Origin: Guptibacillus spartinae
GTDB lineage: Bacteria; Bacillota; Bacilli; Bacillales; Guptibacillaceae
Reading direction: 5' to 3'
Assembly: GCF_028610625.1 (NCBI RefSeq)
Contig: NZ_JAQQWU010000019.1
Location: forward strand, 1-58,931
Length of the DNA stretch: 58,931 nucleotides
The translations under genes were made by a program, and so were the position numbers. The first letter of the stretch is position 1, and each line of letters begins with the position of its first letter. Below are positions 18,722 to 30,176 of this stretch, one piece after another. Under the pieces are notes generated by a model. The model was not told where the DNA came from and searched no databases. It worked only from the letters and a program-made list of their open reading frames with translations.

Positions 18722-19414
18722 ATGGCAAAAAGAGGTAAGAAATACCAGGAGGCTGCCAAGCTAGTTGAACGTACAACTTTCTACGAGCCTCAAGAAGCAG
18801 TTGAACTTGTTAAGAAAACTTCTGTAGGAAACTTTGATGGAACAGTTGAAGCAGCAATTCGTCTAGGAGTAGACCCTAAGAAAAACGACCAGCAGGTTCG
18901 TGGCGCGGTTGTACTTCCAAACGGAACTGGTAAAACTCAACGCGTTCTTGTTTTCGCTAAAGGTGAAAAAGCAAAAGAAGCTGAAGCAGCTGGCGCTGAC
19001 TATGTTGGAGAAGCTGATTACATCGCTAAAATCAACCAGGGTTGGTTTGAGTTTGACGTAATCGTTGCAACTCCAGATATGATGGGCGAAGTTGGTAAGC
19101 TTGGTCGTGTACTTGGACCAAAAGGCTTAATGCCAAACCCGAAAACTGGAACAGTAACGTTTGATGTTCAAAAAGCTGTTAATGAAATCAAAGCTGGTAA
19201 AGTAGAGTACCGCGTTGATCGTGCTGGTAACGTCCATGCACCGATTGGTAAAGTATCTTTCGAAGCTGACAAACTTGTAGAAAACTTGAACACACTTGTA
19301 GAAACACTTGTGAAAGTTAAGCCTGCAGCTGCAAAAGGCACGTACCTTAAAAACATTTCGGTTACATCTACAATGGGACCTGGTGTTAAAGTTAACGCAT
19401 CAACTTACCGCTAA
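18722..19414 (+). CDS. rplA: 50S ribosomal protein L1
   Basis: L1 forms the mobile stalk that guides deacylated tRNA out of the E site, and it represses its own operon in many bacteria. The 230-residue protein has the family landmarks: [10 protein letters not shown] near the N-terminus, [29 protein letters not shown] in the second domain, and the C-terminal [13 protein letters not shown]. It starts at ATG 18722 after AAGGAGGA. Two RNA structures resembling its rRNA site lie upstream of rplK and of rplA, so autogenous control is likely. Confidence 0.98.
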   Translation: MAKRGKKYQEAAKLVERTTFYEPQEAVELVKKTSVGNFDGTVEAAIRLGVDPKKNDQQVRGAVVLPNGTGKTQRVLVFAKGEKAKEAEAAGADYVGEADYIAKINQGWFEFDVIVATPDMMGEVGKLGRVLGPKGLMPNPKTGTVTFDVQKAVNEIKAGKVEYRVDRAGNVHAPIGKVSFEADKLVENLNTLVETLVKVKPAAAKGTYLKNISVTSTMGPGVKVNASTYR

Positions 19415-19426
19415 TTAAATTAGCTG

Positions 19427-19455
19427 TTGACATTTGCGTAGCTATTAAATATACT
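19427..19455 (+). promoter_or_regulatory. Sigma-A promoter of rplJ-rplL
   Basis: A perfect -35 TTGACA (19427-19432) and TATACT (19450-19455) are 17 nt apart, starting 13 nt after the rplA stop. The L10-L12 unit therefore has its own strong promoter upstream of its leader. Confidence 0.85.
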
Positions 19456-19484
19456 TGTAAATGTTGTTTGATAAATTAATACTT

Positions 19485-19598
19485 TCTGTACCGTAGACAG
19501 CAGGAGTGCTTACGCACTTAATATCCTGCCGAGGTGTGAAGTGATTCGATACGTATGTAATCGTAAAGCCTTCATGTCTTCGGATGTGAAGGCTTTTT
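19485..19598 (+). promoter_or_regulatory. L10 ribosomal leader with attenuator
   Basis: The conserved string CCGTAGACAGCAGGAG (19491-19506) and its partner TATCCTGCCGAGGTG (19522-19535) match the L10-leader family that binds the L10(L12)4 complex in Firmicutes. A terminator hairpin follows at 19565-19598. Excess L10-L12 bound to the leader is expected to favour termination, so supply matches rRNA. Confidence 0.85.
19565..19598 (+). terminator. Attenuator terminator of the L10 leader
   Basis: A 14-bp stem (19565-19578 with 19583-19596, two G-U pairs) closed by a very stable C(TTCG)G tetraloop runs into five T. It lies between the L10 leader core and the rplJ ribosome binding site, so it should be conditional. 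Confidence 0.88.
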
Positions 19599-19652
19599 AT
19601 ATGACCTCATATTCCAGGGCGGTATAGATACATTTCTTTAGGAGGTGGAACT

Positions 19653-20153
19653 ATGAGCAGTATAGTTGAACAGAAGAAGCAACTAGTTACGGAAATTGCA
19701 GACAAACTACGTGATAGCCAATCAACAATCTTTGTTGATTATCGCGGACTTGATGTTTCTGAAGTAACTGAGCTTCGTAAGCAATTGCGTGATGCAAACG
19801 TTGAGTTCCGTGTTTACAAGAACACAATGACTCGTCGCGCAGCAGAAGAGCTTGAACTTACTGATTTGAATGAACACCTTGTCGGTCCTACGGCAATCGC
19901 GTTCAGCAATGAAGATGTTGTTGCTCCTGCTAAAATTTTGAACAACTTCGCTAAAAGTCACGAAGCTCTTGAAATCAAGACTGGCGTAATCGAAGGCGGC
20001 GTTGTTTCAGTAGAAAAGATCAAAGAACTTGCGGACCTACCAAACCGCGACGGACTACTTTCTATGTTGCTATCTGTGCTACAAGCACCTATGCGCAATA
20101 TGGCACTTGCTACAAAAGCTGTGGCTGATCAAAAGGAAGAACAAGGCGCGTAA
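19653..20153 (+). CDS. rplJ: 50S ribosomal protein L10
   Basis: L10 anchors the L7/L12 stalk to 23S rRNA and recruits translation GTPases. The 166-residue protein has the N-terminal rRNA-binding part ([19 protein letters not shown], residues about 23-41, and [11 protein letters not shown]) and a C-terminal helix with [16 protein letters not shown] that holds L7/L12 dimers. It starts at ATG 19653 after TAGGAGGTGG. Its complex with L12 is the expected ligand of the leader at 19485-19598. Confidence 0.97.
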   Translation: MSSIVEQKKQLVTEIADKLRDSQSTIFVDYRGLDVSEVTELRKQLRDANVEFRVYKNTMTRRAAEELELTDLNEHLVGPTAIAFSNEDVVAPAKILNNFAKSHEALEIKTGVIEGGVVSVEKIKELADLPNRDGLLSMLLSVLQAPMRNMALATKAVADQKEEQGA

Positions 20154-20207
20154 CTTTACCGTCTATCAATTGGTATAAATAAAACAAAAATTAAGGAGGA
20201 TTTACTC

Positions 20208-20570
20208 ATGGGTAACGAGCAAATCATTGAAGCAATCAAAGAAATGACAGTTCTTGAGCTTAACGACCTAGTTAAAGCGATCGAAGAAGAATTTGGTGTA
20301 ACTGCAGCAGCTCCAGTAGCAGCAGCAGGTGGCGCAGCAGAAGGTGCTGCTGAAGAGAAAACTGAATTTGATGTAGTTCTTGAAAGTGCTGGAAGCAGCA
20401 AAATCAAGGTCATCAAAGTTGTTCGCGAAATCACTGGTCTTGGCTTGAAAGAAGCTAAAGAACTAGTTGACGGCGCTCCAAGCTCTATTAAAGAAGGCGT
20501 TGCTAAAGAAGAAGCTGAAGAGCTTAAAGGCAAGCTTGAAGAAGTAGGCGCAGTAGTAGAAGTTAAGTAG
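20208..20570 (+). CDS. rplL: 50S ribosomal protein L7/L12
   Basis: L7/L12 is the multicopy stalk protein that activates EF-Tu and EF-G. The 120-residue product has the dimerising N-terminal helices (1-32), an alanine/glycine-rich hinge (about 34-51, [17 protein letters not shown]) and the globular C-terminal domain with [19 protein letters not shown], the factor-binding face. It starts at ATG 20208 after AAGGAGGA. It follows rplJ by 54 nt and is the last gene of that unit. Confidence 0.98.
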   Translation: MGNEQIIEAIKEMTVLELNDLVKAIEEEFGVTAAAPVAAAGGAAEGAAEEKTEFDVVLESAGSSKIKVIKVVREITGLGLKEAKELVDGAPSSIKEGVAKEEAEELKGKLEEVGAVVEVK

Positions 20571-20584
20571 TCATTTGTCTGAAA

Positions 20585-20615
20585 CAAAAGCTCGCTTTTA
20601 GAAGCGAGCTTTTTG
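20585..20615 (+). terminator. Terminator after rplL
   Basis: A stem of at least 9 bp (AGCTCGCTT, 20589-20597, with 20602-20610) extended by A-T pairs, TTAG loop and five T. It separates rplJ-rplL from ybxB and rpoB. Confidence 0.85.
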
Positions 20616-20692
20616 TTATTTGGCATTAATCTTATTGATTATGATGGTAGATGGGTAAGCTGATAGAAATGGCGAGGAAAAGAGGGAAAGTG

Positions 20693-21292
20693 ATGAGTGA
20701 ACATTACTATACGAAAAACCCCGGGGTGAAAAGCAACCCGAACAAAATTGTTGCGGATTTACGCGGGCAACAGCTCCAGTTCACGACTGATTCTGGTGTT
20801 TTTTCCAAGAAAGAAGTCGATTTTGGGAGTAAACTTCTAATCGAATCATTTGAAGAGCCTGAGATTGAAGGGGATATTGTAGATGCTGGATGTGGCTATG
20901 GGCCAATTGGCATATCACTTGCTTCTGCTTTTTCAAATCGCCGTTTTTATATGTTAGACGTAAATGAGCGTGCAATTGAGCTTGCGATGAACAATGCGAT
21001 TAAAAATCGAGTTCATAATGTGACGGTAATGGAAAGTGATCGGTTAAGTGCAGTGAAAGATAAAATGTTTGCCTCCGTCATTACGAATCCGCCGATACGT
21101 GCAGGAAAAGATGTTGTTCATGGCATATTTGAAGATGCCCATCACGTTTTGAAAGAACGAGGTACACTTTGGGTTGTAATTCAAAAGAAACAGGGTGCCC
21201 CCTCGGCTGTTGCAAAGCTTGAAGAAATGTTCGAACAAGTTGAAACCGTTGTGAAAAAGAAAGGATACTATATTCTTAAAGCAGTCAAGTAA
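20693..21292 (+). CDS. ybxB: Class I SAM-dependent methyltransferase, RsmC-like (YbxB)
   Basis: The 199-residue protein has the fold of RsmC-type rRNA guanine methyltransferases: SAM-binding motif VDAGCGYGPIGIS (about 58-70), acidic motif II MLDVNERA, and the catalytic NPPIRAGK near 122-129, typical of N2-guanine methyltransferases acting on rRNA. It lacks the duplicated N-terminal domain of E. coli RsmC. I place the start at ATG 20693 after AGAGGGAAAG, giving the MSEHYYTKNPGVKSN start shared with relatives; an in-frame ATG at 20651 has no good site. The substrate is not proven for this short form. Confidence 0.9.
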   Translation: MSEHYYTKNPGVKSNPNKIVADLRGQQLQFTTDSGVFSKKEVDFGSKLLIESFEEPEIEGDIVDAGCGYGPIGISLASAFSNRRFYMLDVNERAIELAMNNAIKNRVHNVTVMESDRLSAVKDKMFASVITNPPIRAGKDVVHGIFEDAHHVLKERGTLWVVIQKKQGAPSAVAKLEEMFEQVETVVKKKGYYILKAVK

Positions 21293-21308
21293 ATTATGAA
21301 ATTATCCT

Positions 21309-21337
21309 TTGACTTCATGGACGGCCTATGCTAATAT
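21309..21337 (+). promoter_or_regulatory. Sigma-A promoter of rpoB-rpoC
   Basis: TTGACT (21309-21314) and TAATAT (21332-21337) are 17 nt apart, with an extended TGC at 21329-21331. A TATAAT three bases on (21335-21340) is an alternative -10 with a 20-nt spacer. It lies just after ybxB. Confidence 0.65.
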
Positions 21338-21357
21338 AATATAATGCCAATGATGGA

Positions 21358-21417
21358 TTTTCCAGGCCTTTTTCGCTTTCATATGCAAAGAGGTATAAAA
21401 TGCCGTCGTCTGGAAAA
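21358..21417 (+). other. Long-range inverted repeat in the rpoB leader
   Basis: TTTTCCAG (21358-21365) is complementary to CTGGAAAA (21410-21417), with 44 nt between. The leader from about 21345 to 21551 is over 200 nt long and ends in a pyrimidine-rich run (21461-21478). Such a leader may control RNA polymerase synthesis, but I recognise no known element. Confidence 0.4.
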
Positions 21418-21551
21418 ACTAATATAATCGTTTATAGTTAAGGGGAATTTTATCAATGCCCTTTTTCTTTTTTTGTCCAACGATAGATTTGATTTAGCAG
21501 AATCTCATTGGACTAAGAAAATAAATACGCTGGATTTGAGGGGTGAATCAT

Positions 21552-24500
21552 TTGACAGGCCAACTAGTTCAGTATGGACGCCACCGCCAAAGAAGAAGCT
21601 ACGCGCGAATCAAAGAAGTGTTGGATTTGCCAAATCTAATTGAGATTCAAACGGCTTCTTATCAATGGTTTCTTGATGAGGGTTTACGAGAAATGTTCCA
21701 GGATATTTCTCCAATCGAAGATTTCACAGGTAATCTTGTGCTGGAATTTATTGATTACAGCCTCGGTGAACCTAAGTATCCCGTGGAAGAAACCAAAGAG
21801 CGAGATGTAACCTATTCTGCACCTTTACGAGTGAAAGTACGCTTGATCAATAAAGAAACAGGCGAAGTGAAGGAACAGGAAGTGTTCATGGGTGACTTCC
21901 CATTAATGACTGAAACAGGTACGTTTATTATTAATGGGGCAGAACGCGTAATCGTATCTCAGCTCGTGCGTTCTCCAAGTGTCTACTATAGTGAAAAGAT
22001 CGATAAGAACGGCAAAAAAGGATATACAGCTACTGTCATTCCAAACCGAGGAGCATGGCTGGAATTTGAAACTGATGCCAAAGATATTGTCTATGTACGA
22101 ATCGACCGTACTAGAAAGCTACCAATTACGGTGCTGCTCAGAGCGTTAGGGTTTGGGTCTGATCAAGAAATCATAGATCTCCTAGGTGAAGATGAGTATC
22201 TTCGCAATACCCTGGAAAAAGACAACACGGACGGCACAGAAAAAGCGCTTCTAGAAATCTACGAACGCTTACGTCCTGGCGAGCCTCCGACTGTCGATAA
22301 CGCCAAAAGCTTACTTGATTCCCGCTTTTTTGATCCAAAGCGCTATGATCTTGCAAACGTAGGTCGTTACAAGATTAACAAGAAGCTTCATATTAAAAAC
22401 CGTCTATTCAATCAACGTCTTGCGGAAACGCTTGTTGACCCTGAAACAGGCGAAGTGATTGCAGAAGAAGGCGCGATTCTTGATCGCCGTCTGCTTGACA
22501 GAATTCTTCCTGCTCTAGAGACGAACGTTGGATTTAAAGACGTTGAGCCTCATGGAGGAGTCATTGAAGATGAATCTATCGGTCTACAATCCATTAAAGT
22601 ATACGCTCCTGATGATCCAGAAGGTGAGAGAGTTATTAATGTAATCGGAAATGGTGGAGTAGAGACAGGTGTGAAGAATATAACGCCTGGCGATATCATT
22701 TCTTCCATTAACTACTTCTTTAATCTTCTACATCAAGTAGGAAACACAGATGACATTGACCACCTTGGTAACCGTCGCCTTCGTTCTGTTGGTGAACTTC
22801 TTCAGAACCAATTCCGCATCGGTTTATCACGTATGGAACGTGTTGTTCGAGAACGTATGTCAATCCAGGATACGAATGTCATTACGCCACAGGCGCTAAT
22901 CAACATACGACCTGTTATTGCATCTATTAAAGAATTCTTTGGTAGCTCGCAATTATCCCAGTTCATGGATCAGACGAACCCGCTAGCTGAGCTAACTCAC
23001 AAGCGTCGTTTATCTGCACTTGGACCTGGTGGTTTAACACGTGAGCGTGCTGGATTCGAAGTTCGTGACGTACACTATTCTCACTATGGTAGAATGTGCC
23101 CGATCGAAACACCTGAGGGACCAAACATTGGACTTATTAACTCATTGTCTTCCTATGCAAGAGTTAATAAATTCGGTTTCATTGAGACGCCTTACCGTAG
23201 AGTTGACCCTGAAACTGGTAAAGTAACGGAGTATATTGACTACCTAACTGCCGATGAACAGGATAACTACGTTGTAGCACAGGCGAACGCAAAACTTAAT
23301 GAAGATGGTTCTTTCCAGGACGAAGATATCGTTGCTCGTTTCCGTGACGAAAACATTATCATCGCCCGCGAAAAAATTGATTACATGGACGTATCACCGA
23401 AACAGGTAGTTTCGGCCGCAACGGCTTGTATTCCGTTCCTTGAGAACGATGACTCCAACCGTGCGCTTATGGGTGCGAACATGCAGCGTCAAGCTGTACC
23501 ATTGATGGTTCCTGAAGCGCCAATTGTCGGAACAGGCATGGAGCATGTTAACGGAAAAGATTCCGGTGCTGCTGTTATTTGTAAGCACGACGGTTTAGTC
23601 GAATTTGCATCTGCTGCAGAAATTCATGTTCGTCGCATTTCTGTCATTGATGGCCAGGAAGTAAAAGGTGATCTTGACCGCTATAAACTGCTTAAATTTA
23701 TTCGTTCCAACCAGGGAACGTGCTATAACCAAAAGCCAATTGTTGTTGAAGGCGATCGCGTCGTAAAAGGTGAAATCCTTGGTGACGGACCTTCAATGGA
23801 AAAAGGTGAAATGGCCCTTGGACGTAACGTCCTAGTCGGATTTATGACTTGGGAAGGTTACAACTACGAGGATGCTATTATTATGAGCGAACGTCTTGTA
23901 AAAGATGACGTTTATACGTCAATTCATATCGAAGAGTACGAATCAGAGGCTCGCGATACAAAGCTTGGACCTGAAGAGATTACTCGTGACATTCCGAACG
24001 TTGGGGAAGACGCCCTGCGCAACCTCGATGAACGCGGAATTATTCGCATGGGTGCTGAAGTAAAAGACGGAGATATCCTTGTTGGTAAGGTAACACCAAA
24101 AGGTGTAACGGAGCTAACTGCTGAAGAGCGTCTCCTTCATGCAATCTTTGGTGAAAAAGCTCGTGAAGTTCGCGATACTTCCCTCCGTGTTCCACATGGT
24201 GGAGATGGAATTGTACTTGATGTGAAGATCTTTAACCGTGAAGACGGCGATGAGCTTCCACCGGGAGTAAATCAACTTGTTCGCGTATATATCGTACAGA
24301 AGCGTAAGATTCATGAAGGCGATAAAATGGCGGGTCGCCATGGTAATAAAGGTGTTATTTCAAGGATTCTTCCTGAAGAAGACATGCCTTACCTACCAGA
24401 CGGCACACCAATCGATATCATGTTGAACCCACTAGGTGTTCCTTCTCGTATGAACATTGGACAGGTACTAGAGTTGCACATCGGTATGGCTGCACGTGCA

Positions 24501-25094
24501 CTCGGTATTCACGTAGCAACACCAGTATTTGATGGTGCACGTGAAGAAGATGTATGGGAAACGTTAGAAGAAGCAGGTATGCCACGAGATGGTAAAACTG
24601 TGCTCTACGATGGTCGTACAGGTGAACCATTTGATAACCGAATTTCTGTCGGTGTCATGTATATGATCAAACTTGCTCACATGGTCGATGACAAGCTTCA
24701 CGCACGTTCTACTGGACCATACTCACTAGTTACACAGCAACCGCTTGGTGGTAAAGCCCAATTCGGTGGACAGCGTTTTGGTGAGATGGAAGTATGGGCA
24801 CTCGAAGCATATGGTGCTGCATATACCCTTCAAGAGATTTTGACTGTTAAGTCAGATGATGTTGTTGGACGTGTTAAAACTTATGAAGCAATCGTTAAAG
24901 GTGAAAATGTTCCTGAGCCTGGTATTCCAGAGTCGTTTAAAGTTCTAATCAAAGAGCTACAGTCACTTGGTATGGATGTTAAAATGCTTGCAAGTGATGA
25001 GCAAGAGATTGAGATGAAAGAGTTAGACGATGAAGAAGATCAATCCAGTGAGAAATTAAACTTGAATGTTGGGTCAAATCAGGCGAGTGAGTAA
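21552..25094 (+). CDS. rpoB: DNA-directed RNA polymerase subunit beta
   Basis: The beta subunit forms half of the RNA polymerase active cleft and the rifampicin pocket. The 1180-residue protein shows the rifampicin region ([20 protein letters not shown], then [11 protein letters not shown]) with ordinary sensitive-type residues, and the C-terminal sequences [10 protein letters not shown] and [20 protein letters not shown]. The tail is acidic (ELDDEEDQ). The start is TTG 21552, after GAGGGGTGA, giving [19 protein letters not shown] as in B. subtilis; an in-frame start at 21543 overlaps that site. rpoC follows by 35 nt. Confidence 0.99.
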   Translation: MTGQLVQYGRHRQRRSYARIKEVLDLPNLIEIQTASYQWFLDEGLREMFQDISPIEDFTGNLVLEFIDYSLGEPKYPVEETKERDVTYSAPLRVKVRLINKETGEVKEQEVFMGDFPLMTETGTFIINGAERVIVSQLVRSPSVYYSEKIDKNGKKGYTATVIPNRGAWLEFETDAKDIVYVRIDRTRKLPITVLLRALGFGSDQEIIDLLGEDEYLRNTLEKDNTDGTEKALLEIYERLRPGEPPTVDNAKSLLDSRFFDPKRYDLANVGRYKINKKLHIKNRLFNQRLAETLVDPETGEVIAEEGAILDRRLLDRILPALETNVGFKDVEPHGGVIEDESIGLQSIKVYAPDDPEGERVINVIGNGGVETGVKNITPGDIISSINYFFNLLHQVGNTDDIDHLGNRRLRSVGELLQNQFRIGLSRMERVVRERMSIQDTNVITPQALINIRPVIASIKEFFGSSQLSQFMDQTNPLAELTHKRRLSALGPGGLTRERAGFEVRDVHYSHYGRMCPIETPEGPNIGLINSLSSYARVNKFGFIETPYRRVDPETGKVTEYIDYLTADEQDNYVVAQANAKLNEDGSFQDEDIVARFRDENIIIAREKIDYMDVSPKQVVSAATACIPFLENDDSNRALMGANMQRQAVPLMVPEAPIVGTGMEHVNGKDSGAAVICKHDGLVEFASAAEIHVRRISVIDGQEVKGDLDRYKLLKFIRSNQGTCYNQKPIVVEGDRVVKGEILGDGPSMEKGEMALGRNVLVGFMTWEGYNYEDAIIMSERLVKDDVYTSIHIEEYESEARDTKLGPEEITRDIPNVGEDALRNLDERGIIRMGAEVKDGDILVGKVTPKGVTELTAEERLLHAIFGEKAREVRDTSLRVPHGGDGIVLDVKIFNREDGDELPPGVNQLVRVYIVQKRKIHEGDKMAGRHGNKGVISRILPEEDMPYLPDGTPIDIMLNPLGVPSRMNIGQVLELHIGMAARALGIHVATPVFDGAREEDVWETLEEAGMPRDGKTVLYDGRTGEPFDNRISVGVMYMIKLAHMVDDKLHARSTGPYSLVTQQPLGGKAQFGGQRFGEMEVWALEAYGAAYTLQEILTVKSDDVVGRVKTYEAIVKGENVPEPGIPESFKVLIKELQSLGMDVKMLASDEQEIEMKELDDEEDQSSEKLNLNVGSNQASE

Positions 25095-25129
25095 GGGTTA
25101 AACCTGAATTCTAAAGGGAGGTAGGCCCC

Positions 25130-28100
25130 TTGATAGATGTCAATAAATTTGAGTATATGAAAATCGGTCTGGCGTCACCGGATAAAATCCGCTCCTGGTC
25201 AAGAGGAGAAGTTAAGAAGCCAGAAACCATTAACTACCGTACCTTGAAGCCAGAGAAAGATGGTCTTTTCTGTGAGCGTATCTTCGGACCCACAAAGGAC
25301 TGGGAATGTCATTGTGGGAAATACAAGCGTATCCGTTATAAAGGTGTCGTTTGTGATCGCTGCGGAGTTGAAGTTACACGTGCGAAAGTCCGTCGTGAGA
25401 GAATGGGGCACATTGAGCTAGCTGCTCCTGTCTCTCACATCTGGTACTTTAAAGGCATTCCAAGTCGTATGGGACTTGTTCTCGACATGTCACCCCGTGC
25501 ACTTGAAGAAGTGATTTACTTTGCTTCATATGTCGTAACTGAAGCTGGTGACACACCGCTTGAGAAGAAACAACTTCTTTCAGAAAAAGAATATCGCGCA
25601 TACCGTGAAAAGTATGGCAAAACATTCTCAGCAGAAATGGGTGCGGAAGCTATCCGCAGACTTCTCTTTGATATCGACCTTGATAAAGAAGTTGATATCC
25701 TGAAAGAAGAGCTTAAAACAGCACAAGGACAGCGAAGAACACGTGCGATTAAACGCCTAGAAGTACTAGAGGCTTTTCGTGGCTCAGGAAATAACCCTTC
25801 ATGGATGATCTTAGATGTCCTTCCGGTTATTCCACCAGAGCTTCGTCCAATGGTACAACTAGATGGCGGCCGCTTTGCGACTTCAGATCTAAACGATCTG
25901 TATCGTCGAGTTATCAACCGTAACAATCGCTTGAAGCGTTTGTTGGATCTTGGCGCACCAAGCATTATCGTACAGAATGAGAAGCGTATGCTTCAAGAAG
26001 CTGTTGATGCCCTTATAGATAACGGCCGTCGCGGTCGTCCTGTAACAGGTCCTGGTAACCGTCCATTGAAATCTCTTTCTCATATGTTGAAAGGGAAGCA
26101 AGGACGTTTCCGTCAGAACCTACTAGGTAAGCGTGTTGACTATTCAGGTCGTTCTGTTATCGTCGTTGGACCTCACTTGAAAATGTATCAATGTGGTCTT
26201 CCGAAGGAAATGGCACTTGAACTATTCAAACCTTTCGTAATGAAAGAGCTTGTATCAAAAGGTCTAGCACACAATATTAAGAGTGCGAAGCGTAAAGTAG
26301 AAAAAGTTCATCCTGAAGTATGGGACGTGTTGGAAAACGTTATTAAAGAACATCCGGTTCTTTTAAACCGTGCACCTACACTTCACAGACTTGGTATTCA
26401 GGCGTTTGAACCAATTCTCGTTGAAGGACGCGCAATTCGTCTTCACCCACTCGTATGTACAGCTTATAACGCTGACTTTGATGGTGACCAAATGGCCGTT
26501 CACGTGCCGCTTTCTGCTGAAGCACAAGCTGAAGCGCGTATCTTAATGTTAGCTGCACAAAACATCCTTAACCCGAAAGATGGTAAACCAGTTGTTACAC
26601 CTTCACAGGATATGGTACTAGGTAACTACTACTTAACAATGGAACGTGAAGGAGCAATCGGTGAGGGTTCTGTATACAAAGATACTAACGAAGCACTTAT
26701 TGCATACCAGAATGGATTTGCACATTTACATTCTCGTGTAGCAATTCCTGCTGCTTCACTAAATAAATCTGCTTTTACTGAAGAGCAGAACAAGCAATTG
26801 CTTGTGACCACGGTTGGTAAGTTGATTTTCAACGAGATTCTTCCGGAGTCATTCCCATATATTAATGAACCAACAACAAGTAACCTTGAAATTGCGACGC
26901 CAGAGCATTACTTCCTACCTCACGGTGTGAACGTAAAAGAAGAAATTGCTCAACGCGAACTGATTGCACCATTTAAGAAAGGCATTCTTGGTAAAATCAT
27001 CGCGGAAGTGTTCAAGCGTTTCAAAGTTACAGAAACGTCTCGCATGCTTGACCGCATGAAAGATCTTGGTTTCAAGTTTTCAACAAAAGCTGGTATTACT
27101 GTTGGTGTAGCTGACGTAGTGGTACTTGCTGAGAAACAAGAAATCGTTCATGAGGCAGAAGAAAAAGTTGAAAAGGTTCTTAAGCAATTCCGTCGCGGTC
27201 TTATTACCGACGATGAGCGTTATGATCGTGTTATTGCGATTTGGAGTAGTGCGAAGGATCGCATCCAGGAAAAACTAATGAATCGACTCGAAAAAGATAA
27301 CCCAATCTTTATGATGAGTGATTCAGGTGCTCGTGGTAACGCATCTAACTTTACTCAGCTCGCAGGTATGCGTGGATTGATGGCTAATCCATCTGGACAG
27401 ATTATTGAGCTTCCAATCAAATCCAGCTTCCGTGAAGGTCTAACGGTGCTTGAATACTTTATTTCAACACACGGTGCTCGTAAAGGTCTTGCTGATACGG
27501 CCCTTAAAACAGCTGACTCAGGTTATCTTACTCGTCGTCTTGTTGACGTGGCACAGGATGTTATCGTTCGCGAAGATGACTGTGGTACAGATAGAGGCCT
27601 TGAAGTTAGTGCAATTAAGAATGGTAATGAATTAATCGAAGGATTGTATGATCGTCTTGTAGGCCGTGTTGCCTTTAAGAAAGTGAGACATCCTGAGACA
27701 AATGAAATTCTAGTAGAGAAAAACAACTTAATCACTGAAGACATCGCTACGGAAATTGTTGAAGCAGGTATTGAGAACGTCTATATCCGTTCTGCCTTTA
27801 CTTGTAGCACAAGCCATGGCGTATGTAAGAAGTGTTACGGACGTAACCTTGCAACAGGTACTCGCGTTGAAGTTGGGGAAGCAGTCGGAATCATTGCTGC
27901 TCAATCAATCGGTGAACCGGGTACACAGTTGACGATGCGTACATTCCATACAGGTGGAGTTGCCGGAGACGATATTACTCAAGGTCTTCCTCGTATCCAA
28001 GAGCTATTTGAGGCACGTAACCCGAAAGGTCAGGCTGTTGTGTCTGAGCTAGATGGTAAAGTGATTGATTTAGCTGAGGTAAAAGAGAAGAAAGAGATTG

Positions 28101-28750
28101 TCGTTCAAGGTGAAACCGAGACAAGAAACTACCCTGTACCATATGGCGCGCGCTTGAAAGTAGTTATTGGAGATGAAGTGAAGGCTGGTCAACCTCTTAC
28201 TGAAGGTTCGATTGACCCTAAACAACTTCTTACAATTAGCGGTATTGACGGCGTTCAAGAATACCTACTTGCAGAAGTACAAAAGGTTTACCGTATGCAG
28301 GGTGTGGAAATTGGCGATAAGCACGTTGAAGTAATGGTTCGTCAGATGATGCGTAAAATTCGCGTTATTGATGCGGGCGATACTGAAGTGTTGCCAGGAT
28401 CCCTTATTGACATTCACCAGTTTAAAGGTGTTAACCGTAAAGTTCTTAGACAGGGTGGATTACCTGCAACTGGTCGTCCAGTTCTTCTTGGTATTACAAA
28501 AGCTTCTCTTGAAACTGAATCATTCTTATCAGCAGCATCCTTCCAGGAAACAACTCGTGTCCTAACTGATGCAGCAATTAAAGGTAAGCGTGATGAGCTA
28601 CTAGGTCTTAAGGAAAATGTTATTATCGGTAAACTTGTTCCGGCAGGTACTGGTATGCAACGTTACCGTAGAATCAATGTAGCTGGCGAAGCTCAAGAGG
28701 CTGAACAGCTTTTAGAGCAAGAAGAAAGTGCTTTAGTTAGTCAAGAATAA
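25130..28750 (+). CDS. rpoC: DNA-directed RNA polymerase subunit beta'
   Basis: The beta' subunit carries the catalytic magnesium. The 1206-residue protein has the N-terminal zinc site (CHCGKYKR with CDRCGVEV), [12 protein letters not shown] with the three catalytic aspartates at 449, 451 and 453, the bridge and trigger regions ([40 protein letters not shown]), and the second zinc cluster ([15 protein letters not shown]). It starts with TTG at 25130 after AAAGGGAGGT. No terminator follows; the rplGB promoter lies only 13 nt after the stop. Confidence 0.99.
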   Translation: MIDVNKFEYMKIGLASPDKIRSWSRGEVKKPETINYRTLKPEKDGLFCERIFGPTKDWECHCGKYKRIRYKGVVCDRCGVEVTRAKVRRERMGHIELAAPVSHIWYFKGIPSRMGLVLDMSPRALEEVIYFASYVVTEAGDTPLEKKQLLSEKEYRAYREKYGKTFSAEMGAEAIRRLLFDIDLDKEVDILKEELKTAQGQRRTRAIKRLEVLEAFRGSGNNPSWMILDVLPVIPPELRPMVQLDGGRFATSDLNDLYRRVINRNNRLKRLLDLGAPSIIVQNEKRMLQEAVDALIDNGRRGRPVTGPGNRPLKSLSHMLKGKQGRFRQNLLGKRVDYSGRSVIVVGPHLKMYQCGLPKEMALELFKPFVMKELVSKGLAHNIKSAKRKVEKVHPEVWDVLENVIKEHPVLLNRAPTLHRLGIQAFEPILVEGRAIRLHPLVCTAYNADFDGDQMAVHVPLSAEAQAEARILMLAAQNILNPKDGKPVVTPSQDMVLGNYYLTMEREGAIGEGSVYKDTNEALIAYQNGFAHLHSRVAIPAASLNKSAFTEEQNKQLLVTTVGKLIFNEILPESFPYINEPTTSNLEIATPEHYFLPHGVNVKEEIAQRELIAPFKKGILGKIIAEVFKRFKVTETSRMLDRMKDLGFKFSTKAGITVGVADVVVLAEKQEIVHEAEEKVEKVLKQFRRGLITDDERYDRVIAIWSSAKDRIQEKLMNRLEKDNPIFMMSDSGARGNASNFTQLAGMRGLMANPSGQIIELPIKSSFREGLTVLEYFISTHGARKGLADTALKTADSGYLTRRLVDVAQDVIVREDDCGTDRGLEVSAIKNGNELIEGLYDRLVGRVAFKKVRHPETNEILVEKNNLITEDIATEIVEAGIENVYIRSAFTCSTSHGVCKKCYGRNLATGTRVEVGEAVGIIAAQSIGEPGTQLTMRTFHTGGVAGDDITQGLPRIQELFEARNPKGQAVVSELDGKVIDLAEVKEKKEIVVQGETETRNYPVPYGARLKVVIGDEVKAGQPLTEGSIDPKQLLTISGIDGVQEYLLAEVQKVYRMQGVEIGDKHVEVMVRQMMRKIRVIDAGDTEVLPGSLIDIHQFKGVNRKVLRQGGLPATGRPVLLGITKASLETESFLSAASFQETTRVLTDAAIKGKRDELLGLKENVIIGKLVPAGTGMQRYRRINVAGEAQEAEQLLEQEESALVSQE

Positions 28751-28762
28751 ACAGGGGAAGTG

Positions 28763-28791
28763 TTGACATCGGGAGTGCAGGGTGATATTAT
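28763..28791 (+). promoter_or_regulatory. Strong sigma-A promoter of the str cluster
   Basis: A perfect TTGACA (28763-28768), 17-nt spacer and TATTAT (28786-28791) with extended TGA (28783-28785). An 8-bp inverted repeat, ATCGGGAG (28768-28775) and CTCCCGAT (28802-28809), encloses the spacer, -10 and start region. Confidence 0.88.
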
Positions 28792-28836
28792 ATCCAAGGT
28801 GCTCCCGATAATCCTGTTACTTTGGAGGATATGTTC

Positions 28837-29085
28837 GTGTCTTATGAAAAAGTATCGCAGGCAGATGAATTGATTATTGGGACGAAACAAACTCTAAAGG
28901 CCCTCCAGATTGGAGAAGCGAAGGAAGTGTTCATCGCTGACGACGCTGATCGCAGGGTAACTTCTAAAGTTGTTGCACTCGCCGAAGAGAAAAGCATACC
29001 GGTTCATCGAGTTGATTCTATGAAGAAGCTCGGTAAGGCGTGTGGGATCGAAGTCGGCGCAGCAACAGTTACGATAAAAGCATAA
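28837..29085 (+). CDS. rplGB: L7Ae-family RNA-binding protein (RplGB/YbxF)
   Basis: The 82-residue protein belongs to the L7Ae/L30e family, which binds kink-turn RNA. It has [20 protein letters not shown] in the RNA-binding part and the family motif [15 protein letters not shown] at the end. I choose GTG 28837, 8 nt after TTGGAGGAT, matching the B. subtilis MSYDKVSQA start; ATG 28831 is too near the ribosome binding site. B. subtilis YbxF binds K-turns in vitro but its cellular target is unclear. It heads the str cluster, before rpsL. Confidence 0.92.
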   Translation: MSYEKVSQADELIIGTKQTLKALQIGEAKEVFIADDADRRVTSKVVALAEEKSIPVHRVDSMKKLGKACGIEVGAATVTIKA

Positions 29086-29087
29086 CC

Positions 29088-29125
29088 GTTTTTGCCGGGC
29101 AAGGCATGCCCTGTCAGGCAAAAAC
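29088..29125 (+). other. Long stem-loop between rplGB and rpsL
   Basis: GTTTTTGCC (29088-29096) pairs with GGCAAAAAC (29117-29125), and inside it GGGCA (29097-29101) pairs with TGCCC (29107-29111), giving a 14-bp stem with one internal bulge of CTGTCA. A pyrimidine run with few T follows, so it is not a classic terminator. It may be an attenuator, a processing site or a protein-binding leader for rpsL. Confidence 0.6.
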
Positions 29126-29146
29126 TTTCCTTTTATCTATACATGA

Positions 29147-29620
<474 letters not shown>

Positions 29621-29659
29621 TAGCTATCATTTTATTAAATAATGAAAGGGGGTTAACCC

Positions 29660-30130
29660 ATGCCACGTAAAGGTCCAGTAGAACGTCGTGACGTATTACC
29701 AGATCCAATTTACAAATCCAAGCTAGTTACTCGCCTGATCAACCGCCTTATGGTAGACGGTCAGAAAGGTAAAGCTCAGCAGGTGCTATACAAAGCGTTT
29801 GATCTTATTCAGGAGCGCACAAACACAGAGGCTATGGAAGTATTTGACCAAGCGTTGAAAAACGTTATGCCAGTACTTGAAGTACGCGCTCGTCGTGTTG
29901 GTGGTGCAAACTACCAGGTGCCAGTTGAAGTTCGTCCAGATCGTCGTACAACGCTAGGTCTTCGCTACCTTGTGAACTATTCCCGTCTTCGCGGTGAAAA
30001 GACTATGGTAGAAAGACTTGCTAACGAAATTATGGATGCTGCTAACAACACAGGTGCTTCTGTTAAGAAGCGTGAAGAAATGCACAAAATGGCTGAAGCA
30101 AACAAAGCGTTTGCTCACTATCGCTGGTAA
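29660..30130 (+). CDS. rpsG: 30S ribosomal protein S7
   Basis: S7 starts assembly of the 30S head and lies by the E site. The 156-residue protein opens [16 protein letters not shown] and carries [20 protein letters not shown], the family signature in the rRNA-binding part, with the C-terminal [20 protein letters not shown]. It starts at ATG 29660 after GAAAGGGGG, 39 nt behind rpsL, and fusA follows by 46 nt. In E. coli S7 is the autogenous repressor of this operon; no such site is obvious here. Confidence 0.98.
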   Translation: MPRKGPVERRDVLPDPIYKSKLVTRLINRLMVDGQKGKAQQVLYKAFDLIQERTNTEAMEVFDQALKNVMPVLEVRARRVGGANYQVPVEVRPDRRTTLGLRYLVNYSRLRGEKTMVERLANEIMDAANNTGASVKKREEMHKMAEANKAFAHYRW

Positions 30131-30176
30131 TCAGCAGACAACCCAAATCCCTTTATAAAAGGAAGGAGAAATACTA

